Source of the DNA: CAVQOB01 sp963714325
Lineage (GTDB): Bacteria; Pseudomonadota; Alphaproteobacteria; Rhizobiales; Hyphomicrobiaceae
Assembly: GCA_963714325.1 (NCBI GenBank)
Contig: CAVQOB010000009.1
Coordinates: forward strand, 1-64,000
Direction: 5' to 3'
DNA length: 64,000 bases
The number at the start of each line of letters is the position of its first letter. Position 1 is the stretch's first letter. Positions 25,229-32,990 of this stretch are shown in pieces. The notes under the pieces were generated by a model that saw only the letters and a list, made by a program, of their open reading frames with translations, did no database searches and was not told where the DNA came from. A program made the translations under genes and the position numbers.

Positions 25229-26704
25229 TCAGCCCTGCGGCCAGGGCAGCGAATAGGTCTTAATGTTGGTATAGCTCTTCATCGCTTCCCAAACACCTTC
25301 TTTATAGCCAAGACCAGAGTCCTTGATGCCGCCGAACGGACTCATCTCGATGCGATAGCCGGGAACCTCCCAGATGTTCACGGTGCCGACATGCAGGCCA
25401 TTGATGAACTTCGTCGCGGTATCCAACCGATTGGTGCACACACCCGAGGAAAGCCCATAGGCGGTGGAATTTGAAATCTTGATGATGTCCTCAACTATGT
25501 TGGGGACACGGATAATCGGCACGACAGGACCAAAGGTCTCCTCGTGGACGAGTTCGCAGGTGTGCGGCACGTGGTCGACGACTGTGACTGGGAACAGCGC
25601 GCCCTGGCGCGGATTGCCATAGAGAACTTTGGCCCCCGCCAGGACAGCGCTCGCGACGCGCGCCTCGAATAATTTGGCGGCGCCTTCATGGATCACTGTT
25701 CCAACGTCCGTTTCAGGATCCATGGGATCGCCGCACCTGAGCTTTTTCGCTTTGGCGACGATCAGCGCGGCGAACTTGTCCGCAACCTTTTCCGTGCAAA
25801 GTATGCGCTTGACCGCCGTGCAGCGTTGGCCAGAGTTTTTGGTGGCACCCGCCAGCGCTAGTTCCGCGGCCTTGTCGAGATCGCTGTCCGAAAGATCGTC
25901 CATGATGATCAATGGATCATTGCCGCCGAGTTCGAGCACCAATCGCTTGTAACCGGCCTTTTCGGCAATATACTTGCCAACCTTGACGGACCCGGTGAAG
26001 GTCACGACGTCAGCGTGCGGATCGGTGATCATGGCGTCCCCCATCGAGCGAGGATTGCCGGTGACGATCGATAACATTTCCGGTGGCAATCCCGCCTCAT
26101 AGAGAATGTCGGCGAGCAGCAGCGCCGTCAGCGGTGTCAGCTCGGTCGGCTTGGCGACAATCCGGTTGTTGGTCGCAATGGCCGGCGCGATCTTATGGCT
26201 GATCATATTGAGCGGGTGGTTGAACGGCGTGATGGCGGAGAGCACGCCGAGCAGTGGAGTGCGCGACGTGAAGATGCGACGCGCCTTGCCCTGCGGAGTT
26301 ACATCGCAGGAATAGATTTCGCCGTCGTCGCGAATGGCGAGTTGACCGGCCAGCGAATAAACGTCGTAGGCGCGGCCGACTTCGTAGGTCGAATCCTTCC
26401 AGCAAAGCCCTGACTCGGCGGTGATGAGTGTTGCGATCTCGTCACGACGCCTGGCCAGGATCTCGGCCGTCCGCAGCAGGATCTTTTGACGATCGTAGCG
26501 CGACAGCTTTGGCTGATAGGCATTGGCGGCCTTGAAGGCATCAGCGACCTGTTTCGGGCTGGCCGAGGGGACGGTGCCGACGACTGCGCCGGTGTAAGGG
26601 TTGCGCACCTCGACGCGTTCGTCAGCATCGACCAGCTTGCCGCCGATGCGCATTTTTTCGTGCGGCTTGGTTGGAAGGATCGCGGTTGGCGTTGCGGCCT
26701 GCAT
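25229..26704 (-). CDS. phnY: Phosphonoacetaldehyde dehydrogenase (aldehyde dehydrogenase family)
   Basis: 491 residues, normal ALDH length, AAGGAA six bases before the ATG. NAD-binding and catalytic motifs are intact: FNHPLNMISHK, FTGSVKVG, the general-base Glu in LVLELGGNDP, the catalytic Cys in NSGQRCTAVKR and EETFGPVVP. By itself it is a general ALDH; being third in phnW-phnA-phnY identifies it as PhnY, which oxidises phosphonoacetaldehyde to phosphonoacetate in the cytoplasm with NAD+. It follows phnA by 17 bp and precedes the split Rieske gene. Confidence 0.9.
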   Translation of the reverse strand: MQAATPTAILPTKPHEKMRIGGKLVDADERVEVRNPYTGAVVGTVPSASPKQVADAFKAANAYQPKLSRYDRQKILLRTAEILARRRDEIATLITAESGLCWKDSTYEVGRAYDVYSLAGQLAIRDDGEIYSCDVTPQGKARRIFTSRTPLLGVLSAITPFNHPLNMISHKIAPAIATNNRIVAKPTELTPLTALLLADILYEAGLPPEMLSIVTGNPRSMGDAMITDPHADVVTFTGSVKVGKYIAEKAGYKRLVLELGGNDPLIIMDDLSDSDLDKAAELALAGATKNSGQRCTAVKRILCTEKVADKFAALIVAKAKKLRCGDPMDPETDVGTVIHEGAAKLFEARVASAVLAGAKVLYGNPRQGALFPVTVVDHVPHTCELVHEETFGPVVPIIRVPNIVEDIIKISNSTAYGLSSGVCTNRLDTATKFINGLHVGTVNIWEVPGYRIEMSPFGGIKDSGLGYKEGVWEAMKSYTNIKTYSLPWPQG

Positions 26705-26721
26705 GGTTGGTTCCTTGCCGT

Positions 26722-27960
26722 CTAGGCGACATGATTGAGCGCCACATCGAAGACATCGAAATTGCGCAGCTGACGGGCGGCGGGTAGGTTGATTTTCCGG
26801 TTGGCGATCATGGGCACGCGCTGCTCGGTCAATCCGCCGTGACTGCGCAGCGGTTCGTCAAGCCCGGAGAGATCGTGTTTCTCGCGCGATGTCCCCAGTG
26901 TCACGTGCCGCGTCGATGTCAGCACGATGTCGCCGATCCGGTCCGGTGGTAACTCGAATCGCTGGCAGGCTTGCGCTTTGGTCAGCGCGACATCGATCCC
27001 GGGAATCGATTTGAGCTTGGCGATCAGCGCCAGCGTGTCGGCATCGGGCGGCGTATGCACCGTCGCAAACGAGCCGAGTGCGCCGTGGTGAACGACATAG
27101 GGATCGGTGATCGGTAGAATGACGCGGGCCTTGTCCTGGCCCAGCCACTGATCGAAGAGTGATTGCAAATAGATGACATTGGGGGACTTGTCGCGGCCGT
27201 GTTTGTCGTTCATGCCATGGTCAGCCGTCGCGACGATGATGCAGCCGAGCTTATCGAGTGCGGCGAGGTAGCCGTCGATCATGGCATAGAAATCGTTGGC
27301 GATTTTGGTTCCTGGCCCGACTTTGTGCTGGATATAGTCGGTTGTCGACAGGTACATCAGGTCGGGACGGAAACTCTGCATCAACTTGACGCCGGCGGCG
27401 AAGACAAACTCCGAGAGGTCGGCTGAATAGACGTCCGGCAGTGGTTTGCCGACGACGCGCAGGACGTCGTCAAGTCCGTTGGCGGCTTTGGTCGCCAGGT
27501 CCGCCCGCTCCGACGAAAATGCGATGGCACGGCCTGTTGCGTAGTTCAGTCCATCGGACAACAGGAGGCGCAGTTTGTCCTTGGCGGTCACCATCGCGAC
27601 CTTGGCACCGGCGTCGTGGAACTGCCTCAAGATGGTCGGCGCGCGCAGGAATTTCGGATCGTTCATCATCACTTCGGTCCGGCTGGCCGGGTCGTAGAAG
27701 AAGTTGCCGGCAATCCCGTGCACGCTTGGCGGCCGTCCGGTGATGATCGAGAGGTTGTTGGGGTTGGTGAAACTTGGAATGACGCTGTCGGCGAGGAGGT
27801 TAGCCCCTTCACTCAACATCCGCGCAAAAAACGGCGCGCGACCCGCCTTGATTGCGTCTTCGATATAGCCGGGTTCTGAGCCATCCAGGCAGACCACCAC
27901 GGTCGGCGCTTTAGGCCAAGCATAGTGACGATCATTGCAGGTGACGGGTGGGTTGCTCAT
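26722..27960 (-). CDS. phnA: Phosphonoacetate hydrolase
   Basis: 412 residues, alkaline-phosphatase superfamily. Metal Asp in VVVCLDGSEP, nucleophile Thr in PSFTNPNNLS, metal ligands in STTDYIQHK and VATADHGMNDKHG, and a C-terminal His in RSHGGLTE. The spacing fits phosphonoacetate hydrolases, which split the C-P bond of phosphonoacetate into acetate and phosphate using two Zn ions. It overlaps phnW by ATGA, so both are translated together. The symbol phnA is used in the sense of this hydrolase, not the unrelated E. coli phnA. Confidence 0.95.
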   Translation of the reverse strand: MSNPPVTCNDRHYAWPKAPTVVVCLDGSEPGYIEDAIKAGRAPFFARMLSEGANLLADSVIPSFTNPNNLSIITGRPPSVHGIAGNFFYDPASRTEVMMNDPKFLRAPTILRQFHDAGAKVAMVTAKDKLRLLLSDGLNYATGRAIAFSSERADLATKAANGLDDVLRVVGKPLPDVYSADLSEFVFAAGVKLMQSFRPDLMYLSTTDYIQHKVGPGTKIANDFYAMIDGYLAALDKLGCIIVATADHGMNDKHGRDKSPNVIYLQSLFDQWLGQDKARVILPITDPYVVHHGALGSFATVHTPPDADTLALIAKLKSIPGIDVALTKAQACQRFELPPDRIGDIVLTSTRHVTLGTSREKHDLSGLDEPLRSHGGLTEQRVPMIANRKINLPAARQLRNFDVFDVALNHVA

Positions 27961-29132
27961 GCTGCGTTCTTCAAGTTGGTCACGCCCATCTCGGTCAATA
28001 CGTCGGCGACCGTCGCAAGGAAGCGCCGCATGTCATCCGGTGTGATGCGGCCGATGCAGCCGATCCGGAAGCTGTCCGCGACCGTCAATTTTCCAGGGTA
28101 AATGACATAGCCGCGGTCCTTGAGTGCATCATAAAAGCGCTGAAACACGAATTTCGGGTCCGCCGGCATATGGAACGTGTGGATAATTGGCGCCTGCAGT
28201 ACCGCCGGTAAAAGCGGTTTGAAGCCTAGCGCTTGCATGCCCTCGCTCAGCACCTTGCTATTCGCTGCATAGCGGCCGCCACGGCCGGGTTGCCCGCCTT
28301 CGGCCTGGAACTCCTGCAGGGCCTGGTGGAAGGCGACGATCACGTGAATGGGCGGCGTGAACCGATATTGACCGGTCTTTGCGAGATTTTGCGCCTGATC
28401 ATAAAGGTCAAGGACCAAAGTGGTTGCATAACCTTTCGTTTCGTCCAGGGCCGCTTTCCGGCAGAGGACAAAACCGAGCCCAGGTATGCCTTCGATGCAT
28501 TTGTTGCTTGACGCGGCGACGGCATCGAATCGGCACGTCCGGCTGTCCAGGGCAATGGCACCGAAGGCGCTCATGGCATCGATCAGGCAGCTGCGGCCGT
28601 GCGTCTCGACAATTTTGGCGATCTGCTCGACTGGATTGAGAATGCCACTCGTGGTTTCGCAGTGGACGACAAAGACGTGCGTAATGCCCTTGTCGGCAGT
28701 CAACAGGTCGTCGATTTTGGCCAGATCCGGCGGCGTATCCTCAGGCGTCTCAGCAACGACGCTGGCGCGGCGCGCAATATCGAGGATCCGCTTGGCGCGT
28801 TGCCCATAGGCGCCATTGATCACCAACAGCACCTTGCCGTCGGGCGGCACGAAAGTAGTCAGCATGGCTTCGACGGCGAATGTGCCGGAGCCCTGCATCG
28901 GTACTGCCACGTAGCGATCGCTGCCATGAATGATCTCAGGCAGGCCCGCAAGAACGTCCTGGTTGATTTTCAGGAATGCTGCGTCGCGCGAGCCCCAGTC
29001 GTGGACCATCACCTCTTTGACGCGCTTTGACGTCGTCAGTGGCCCAGGCGTGAGCAGCAGGGGATCACCGGTCTCGGAACCGCCGATCAGGCAAGCATTG
29101 GCGGCAGGTGCTGACATGAGTTCATCCATCAC
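27957..29132 (-). CDS. phnW: 2-aminoethylphosphonate-pyruvate transaminase
   Basis: 391 residues of a class V aminotransferase. LLLTPGPLTTS at the start, PMQGSGTFAVEAML, VHCETTSGILNP, the cofactor Asp in LIDAMSAFG and the PLP lysine in SSNKCIEGIPGLGF are all typical of PhnW. It transfers the amino group of AEP to pyruvate, giving phosphonoacetaldehyde and alanine. It is the first gene of the minus-strand train, diverging from a LysR gene across 120 bp. The start could also be a Met five codons downstream. Confidence 0.95.
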   Translation of the reverse strand: MMDELMSAPAANACLIGGSETGDPLLLTPGPLTTSKRVKEVMVHDWGSRDAAFLKINQDVLAGLPEIIHGSDRYVAVPMQGSGTFAVEAMLTTFVPPDGKVLLVINGAYGQRAKRILDIARRASVVAETPEDTPPDLAKIDDLLTADKGITHVFVVHCETTSGILNPVEQIAKIVETHGRSCLIDAMSAFGAIALDSRTCRFDAVAASSNKCIEGIPGLGFVLCRKAALDETKGYATTLVLDLYDQAQNLAKTGQYRFTPPIHVIVAFHQALQEFQAEGGQPGRGGRYAANSKVLSEGMQALGFKPLLPAVLQAPIIHTFHMPADPKFVFQRFYDALKDRGYVIYPGKLTVADSFRIGCIGRITPDDMRRFLATVADVLTEMGVTNLKNAA

Positions 29133-29197
29133 AGTTGTGCCGGATCAGGCGCGCTGGGTCGAGTATGCTGGGCCCGGCTCGTTGCCTTTGAAAATAT

Positions 29198-29224
29198 CTA
29201 GCCGTGCCGCGCGGCATAATCTAG
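29198..29224. promoter_or_regulatory. Palindromic candidate operator between phnW and the LysR gene
   Basis: A perfect 12-bp palindrome TGCCGCGCGGCA (29205-29216) is flanked almost symmetrically by CTAG on both sides (29198-29201 and 29221-29224). It lies about 65 bp from phnW and 28 bp from the LysR start, where LysR-type regulators bind a dyad that controls both divergent genes. No strong sigma-70 promoter is visible. Assignment to the adjacent LysR protein is inference. Confidence 0.5.
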
Positions 29225-29252
29225 TCTCAATGATCAATGCTTGTCATAGAGA

Positions 29253-30149
29253 ATGTATATGAATTTGACATGCGTGCTAGCGTTTCACAAAGTTGCAACG
29301 GCGGGCAGTTTCACGGTCGCCGCGCGGCTGGCCGGGGTCAGCCAGCCGACGCTCTCCGCCCAGGTGCGCAGCTTGGAACACAGCATCGGTGCGCCGCTGT
29401 TCCTGCGGACCGGGCGCCAGATCCGTTTGACCCTGACCGGCCAAGCTCTGATGGAGACGACCCAGAAGCTGGCAGTCGTGGTCGACGAGGTTGCCCGCGT
29501 CGTCGCCGCCCCAAAACTCGAGTCTCGCGGGCTACTGCGGGTGAGTGCAGACAGCGCGTTACACGTTATTCCGATCCTGGCGGAGATGAAGCGCAAGCTG
29601 AAAGGGTTCGCCTTCTCGATGCGCATTGACAACTCGGCTGAGGTGATCGCGCAGATCTTGAGTGGCGAGGCGGATGTCGGGGTAATGGCGCAAGTCAGCC
29701 AGGACGCGCGATTGCATACCGCCAAGATCCGCAAAGATCGCCTTGTCCTGCTGGCACCCAAGTCGCATCCGATCGCTCGGCGAAAGATTGTGCGACTGAG
29801 CGAACTTGCCGGGTATGCGCTGATCGTGCGCGAGCGAGGCTCGATCACGCGTGAGATCATCCAAACCAGGCTGACGGCTGCCGATGTGCGGCCGGCGCAG
29901 GTTCTGGACGTTTCAACGCGAGAGGCCGTTCGCGAGGCCGTTGCCGCCGGATTCGGCGTCGGCGTCGTCTTTTCCAGCGAGGCTGGGGATGACCGTCGAG
30001 TAGCAAAAATCGAGCTTCGGGGTGCCGACTTTTCGGTCGGCGAGTATGTGATCTGTAGAGCAGATCTAAGGAATCGCGGGCTAGTCAGTGGGTTTCTCGA
30101 AACGGCGCAACGGTTGGCGCAGGCGAATCGTTGGCTTGGCAATACCTAG
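29253..30149 (+). CDS. LysR-family transcriptional regulator of the phosphonate genes
   Basis: 298 residues. The winged helix-turn-helix is at residues 5-65 (FHKVATAGSFTVAARLAGVS, QPTLSAQVRSLE). The rest is the inducer-binding domain with two Rossmann-like lobes (LRVSADSALHVIPIL; EADVGVMAQVSQD; DVSTREAVREAVAAGFGVGVVF). ATG at 29253, or at 29259. Divergent placement from phnW and the palindrome between them suggest it senses AEP or a breakdown product and activates the train, as known for LysR proteins beside phnW-phnA-phnY in other proteobacteria. Confidence 0.9.
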   Translation: MYMNLTCVLAFHKVATAGSFTVAARLAGVSQPTLSAQVRSLEHSIGAPLFLRTGRQIRLTLTGQALMETTQKLAVVVDEVARVVAAPKLESRGLLRVSADSALHVIPILAEMKRKLKGFAFSMRIDNSAEVIAQILSGEADVGVMAQVSQDARLHTAKIRKDRLVLLAPKSHPIARRKIVRLSELAGYALIVRERGSITREIIQTRLTAADVRPAQVLDVSTREAVREAVAAGFGVGVVFSSEAGDDRRVAKIELRGADFSVGEYVICRADLRNRGLVSGFLETAQRLAQANRWLGNT

Positions 30150-30381
30150 TACCCACAATCACAAGTCTCCGATTGTCATCAGTATTTGCCGAGCGCGTTA
30201 GCACCGCGCGATTGCGGGCACCTGAGCCGATCGCGCCTGACTATTCAATTTTACTATGCCTGTTATTGACGATGGCTATTTGGGAGTTGATGCTGGCGCG
30301 CATACAATCGGCCCAGAGTCGTCTATCGCGTTGATCGAGAACTTAAAATCCGATGCAGCTCCTAGCTTGAGAGTAGAAGGC

Positions 30382-32085
30382 ATGGCCATTCAGGGAGGCG
30401 AGCTCCTGGTCACGTTGCTGGGCGCAGTCGCCTTGTTGATGTGGGGTGTCCGGATGGTGCGTACCGGGATGACGCGCGCATTCAGCCCAGTGTTGCGGAC
30501 GCTGATGGCGGGTGCCGGGCGCAATCGCCTGACGGCCTTCGCGACCGGCCTTGGCGTCACAACTGTCCTGCAGAGTTCAACCGCCACGGCGTTGCTGCTG
30601 GCTTCATTTGCGGGGCGCGGCATGGTCGCTTTGCCGGTTGCACTGGCGATCATGCTTGGCGCCGATGTCGGCAGTACATTGGTCGCCCAGATCTTTTCGT
30701 TCGATATTAAAGGGCTTTGGGCCGTCGGGCTGTTTGCCGGTGTCGTGCTCTTCAATGTTTCGGATGGCGACCAGAGCAAAAATGCTGGCCGTATTGCCAT
30801 TGGACTTGGCCTGATGTTGCTGGCGCTGACCTTAATAAGCGGCGTTTCGAGTGGCATGCGGGACAGCGCCGCAGTCAAATCCGTTTTGCGTGCAATCGGA
30901 TCTGAACCGCTGGTCGCGATCATCATCAGCGCGATACTGACATGGCTGGCGCACTCAAGCCTCGCAATCATATTGTTCATTATGTCGCTGGCGGCGGCAG
31001 GAGCGATTGGTTCAACATTGGCACTGTCGCTCGTGCTGGGGGCAAACATTGGTGGTGCGATCACGCCGCTGGTGGCACTCGCCGGCTCATCGGTCAAGGC
31101 GCGGCGTGTGCCGCTCGGCAATCTGATTGCGCGCCTGGCGATCGTTGTCCTGATTTGGCCATTGGCTGCCTACTACCCAAACTTGATCGAGTTGTTCAGC
31201 GCCTCGCCGGCCCGACAAGTCTTGAATTTTCATCTGATTTTCAATGTCGCCGTAGCCCTCGCATTTCTGCCGCTGCTAACGCCTCTTGCTGCCGTCGTCA
31301 CGCGGCTGTTGCCCGATCCACCCAATACCGAAGCGGCCGCCATGCCGCAACACCTCGATCCAAGCGCGCTGCATTTGCCGACCGAAGCGTTGGCGTGCGC
31401 CATGCGTGAGACACTGCATGTTGGCGATATCGTGCTCGGCATGTTGCGCCGGTCATTGGATGCGATCGCGTCCTCCGACGGCAAACGCATCAAGGCTCTG
31501 GAAAAGGCCGACGATGAAGTCGATCGTCTGCACGAAGCTGTCAAACTTTATCTGATCCGCGCGTCAAAATCGGACATGACCGAAGCCGACAGTCGGCGTT
31601 ACGTGGAAATTTTGACCTTCATCACCAACCTCGAGCATATCGGCGATATCGTTGACAAGAACCTGATGGAGCTGGCCGCGAAAAAGATGAAAAAGCGCCT
31701 GACATTCTCTGCAGAAGGGCTGTCGGAGTTACGGCGATTTCATGAGCAGGTTGTCGACAATATGCGCTTGGCTCTGAATGTTTTTGCAACTCGTGATATC
31801 ACGCTGGCTCGCCGCCTGTTGCAGATCAAAATCGATCTTCGAGCGCAGGAGGTGGAGGCAGCGGAGCAGCATTATGCGCGCCTGCGCGACGGCCGACCCG
31901 AAAGCCTTGAGACGAGTTCGATACACTTGGATGTGATCCGCGATCTCAAACGGATCAACTCGCATCTGACATCCGTCGCCTATCCGATATTGGAAGCTGC
32001 GGGCGAATTGCGGCAAAGCCGTCTGGTTGACCAAGGATCGCGCGACGAGCACGAGCAAACGGGGCTCGCTGTCCGTAAAGTTTAG
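30382..32085 (+). CDS. Na+/phosphate cotransporter family protein with PhoU-like domain
   Basis: 567 residues from the ATG at 30382; upstream in-frame codons look non-coding. The N-terminal 330 residues hold about eight membrane segments and the duplicated QSS-type motif: VLQSSTATALLLASFAG in the first half, WLAHSSLAIILFIMSLAA in the second. Residues about 350-560 are helical and PhoU-like (HVGDIVLGMLRRSLDAI, LTFITNLEHIGDIVD). The family moves phosphate with sodium, often outward. It lies 232 bp behind the LysR gene and near phnA, whose product releases phosphate, so balancing phosphate during phosphonate use is plausible. The spacer has no convincing Pho box. Confidence 0.88.
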   Translation: MAIQGGELLVTLLGAVALLMWGVRMVRTGMTRAFSPVLRTLMAGAGRNRLTAFATGLGVTTVLQSSTATALLLASFAGRGMVALPVALAIMLGADVGSTLVAQIFSFDIKGLWAVGLFAGVVLFNVSDGDQSKNAGRIAIGLGLMLLALTLISGVSSGMRDSAAVKSVLRAIGSEPLVAIIISAILTWLAHSSLAIILFIMSLAAAGAIGSTLALSLVLGANIGGAITPLVALAGSSVKARRVPLGNLIARLAIVVLIWPLAAYYPNLIELFSASPARQVLNFHLIFNVAVALAFLPLLTPLAAVVTRLLPDPPNTEAAAMPQHLDPSALHLPTEALACAMRETLHVGDIVLGMLRRSLDAIASSDGKRIKALEKADDEVDRLHEAVKLYLIRASKSDMTEADSRRYVEILTFITNLEHIGDIVDKNLMELAAKKMKKRLTFSAEGLSELRRFHEQVVDNMRLALNVFATRDITLARRLLQIKIDLRAQEVEAAEQHYARLRDGRPESLETSSIHLDVIRDLKRINSHLTSVAYPILEAAGELRQSRLVDQGSRDEHEQTGLAVRKV

Positions 32086-32116
32086 GTGAGCAATCAGCTG
32101 GGCTAGCAAATGACGA

Positions 32117-32956
32117 TCAGCGCAACCGCAACAGCAACATGCCGGCCACGACGAGCAGCGCCGCGCAGATACGTGACACCAGAATAGGTTCGCGCAGAAT
32201 GATGATGCCCAGGCCCGCAGCAAACAGAACACTGGTTTCTCGTAGGGCGGCAACGAGGGCAATCGGCGCTTGCGTCATCGCCCATATGGCAATCGCATAA
32301 GCGGCGGCTGACAGTGCGCCGCCTGCAACGATGAGACGCCAGGATTGCCGGAGCTCGGCCACAAAAGTGTCGCGATAGACGACGAGCCCGAATATCAACA
32401 TCATCGCTCCGTCGAGGACAAACAGCCAACTGATGTAGGCCAGTGTGCTACCGCCCTGGCGGGCGCCGATCCCGTCGGCCAGGGTATAGGCGGAGATGGC
32501 ACACGCGGTGATCAGCGCGAAGCCGACGGCGCGTACATCAAGACCTGACAAGCCGCCGCGCAATGACAGTATCAGGATTCCTGACGCCAGAACCATGACG
32601 CCGAGCCATCCCTTAACACTCAGCGCTTCGCCAAGCCAAAGCCATGCCGTGAGCGCTGTAATCAGCGGCGCCGCGCCGCGGGCGATGGGATAGACTTGGC
32701 CGAGGCCTCCGGTTCGGTAGGCTTCACCGAGGGCTACGTAGTAGATCAGATGAATGGCCAGCGACGCCAGAATATAGGGCCAGGCGGCTGGCGCAGGCAG
32801 GCCGGCAACCGACAACACCGGCAGCATAACAAGACCAGAAGCGGCCGCGATCAAAGACAGTGCCAGCAACGGCTCAAGCCGCAACTTGAGCATGGTGTTC
32901 CAGCCGGCATGGAATGCAGCGGCTGCCAGAACGGCTAGGAAAACGTGTAATTCCAT
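32117..32956 (-). CDS. DMT-superfamily transporter (EamA domains)
   Basis: 279 residues, about ten membrane segments in two EamA repeats (1-135 and 145-279). The first repeat ends with YPIARGAAPLITALTAWLWLGEALSVKGW and the second with LRETSVLFAAGLGIIILREPI, the conserved segments of the family. These are inner-membrane exporters of small metabolites or amino acids; no substrate can be given. It converges with the Na/Pi gene (31 bp) and follows the FAD-GcvT gene on the minus strand by 34 bp, so these two form an operon. Confidence 0.88.
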   Translation of the reverse strand: MELHVFLAVLAAAAFHAGWNTMLKLRLEPLLALSLIAAASGLVMLPVLSVAGLPAPAAWPYILASLAIHLIYYVALGEAYRTGGLGQVYPIARGAAPLITALTAWLWLGEALSVKGWLGVMVLASGILILSLRGGLSGLDVRAVGFALITACAISAYTLADGIGARQGGSTLAYISWLFVLDGAMMLIFGLVVYRDTFVAELRQSWRLIVAGGALSAAAYAIAIWAMTQAPIALVAALRETSVLFAAGLGIIILREPILVSRICAALLVVAGMLLLRLR

Positions 32957-32990
32957 CAGGCGAAACCGTGTCGCGATGCAGGGGGAGGCC

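Noticed and set aside
30230..30300. Possible Pho box before the Na/Pi gene (CTGTTAT...).
   Set aside because: Only one half resembles CTGTCAT; the second half matches poorly.
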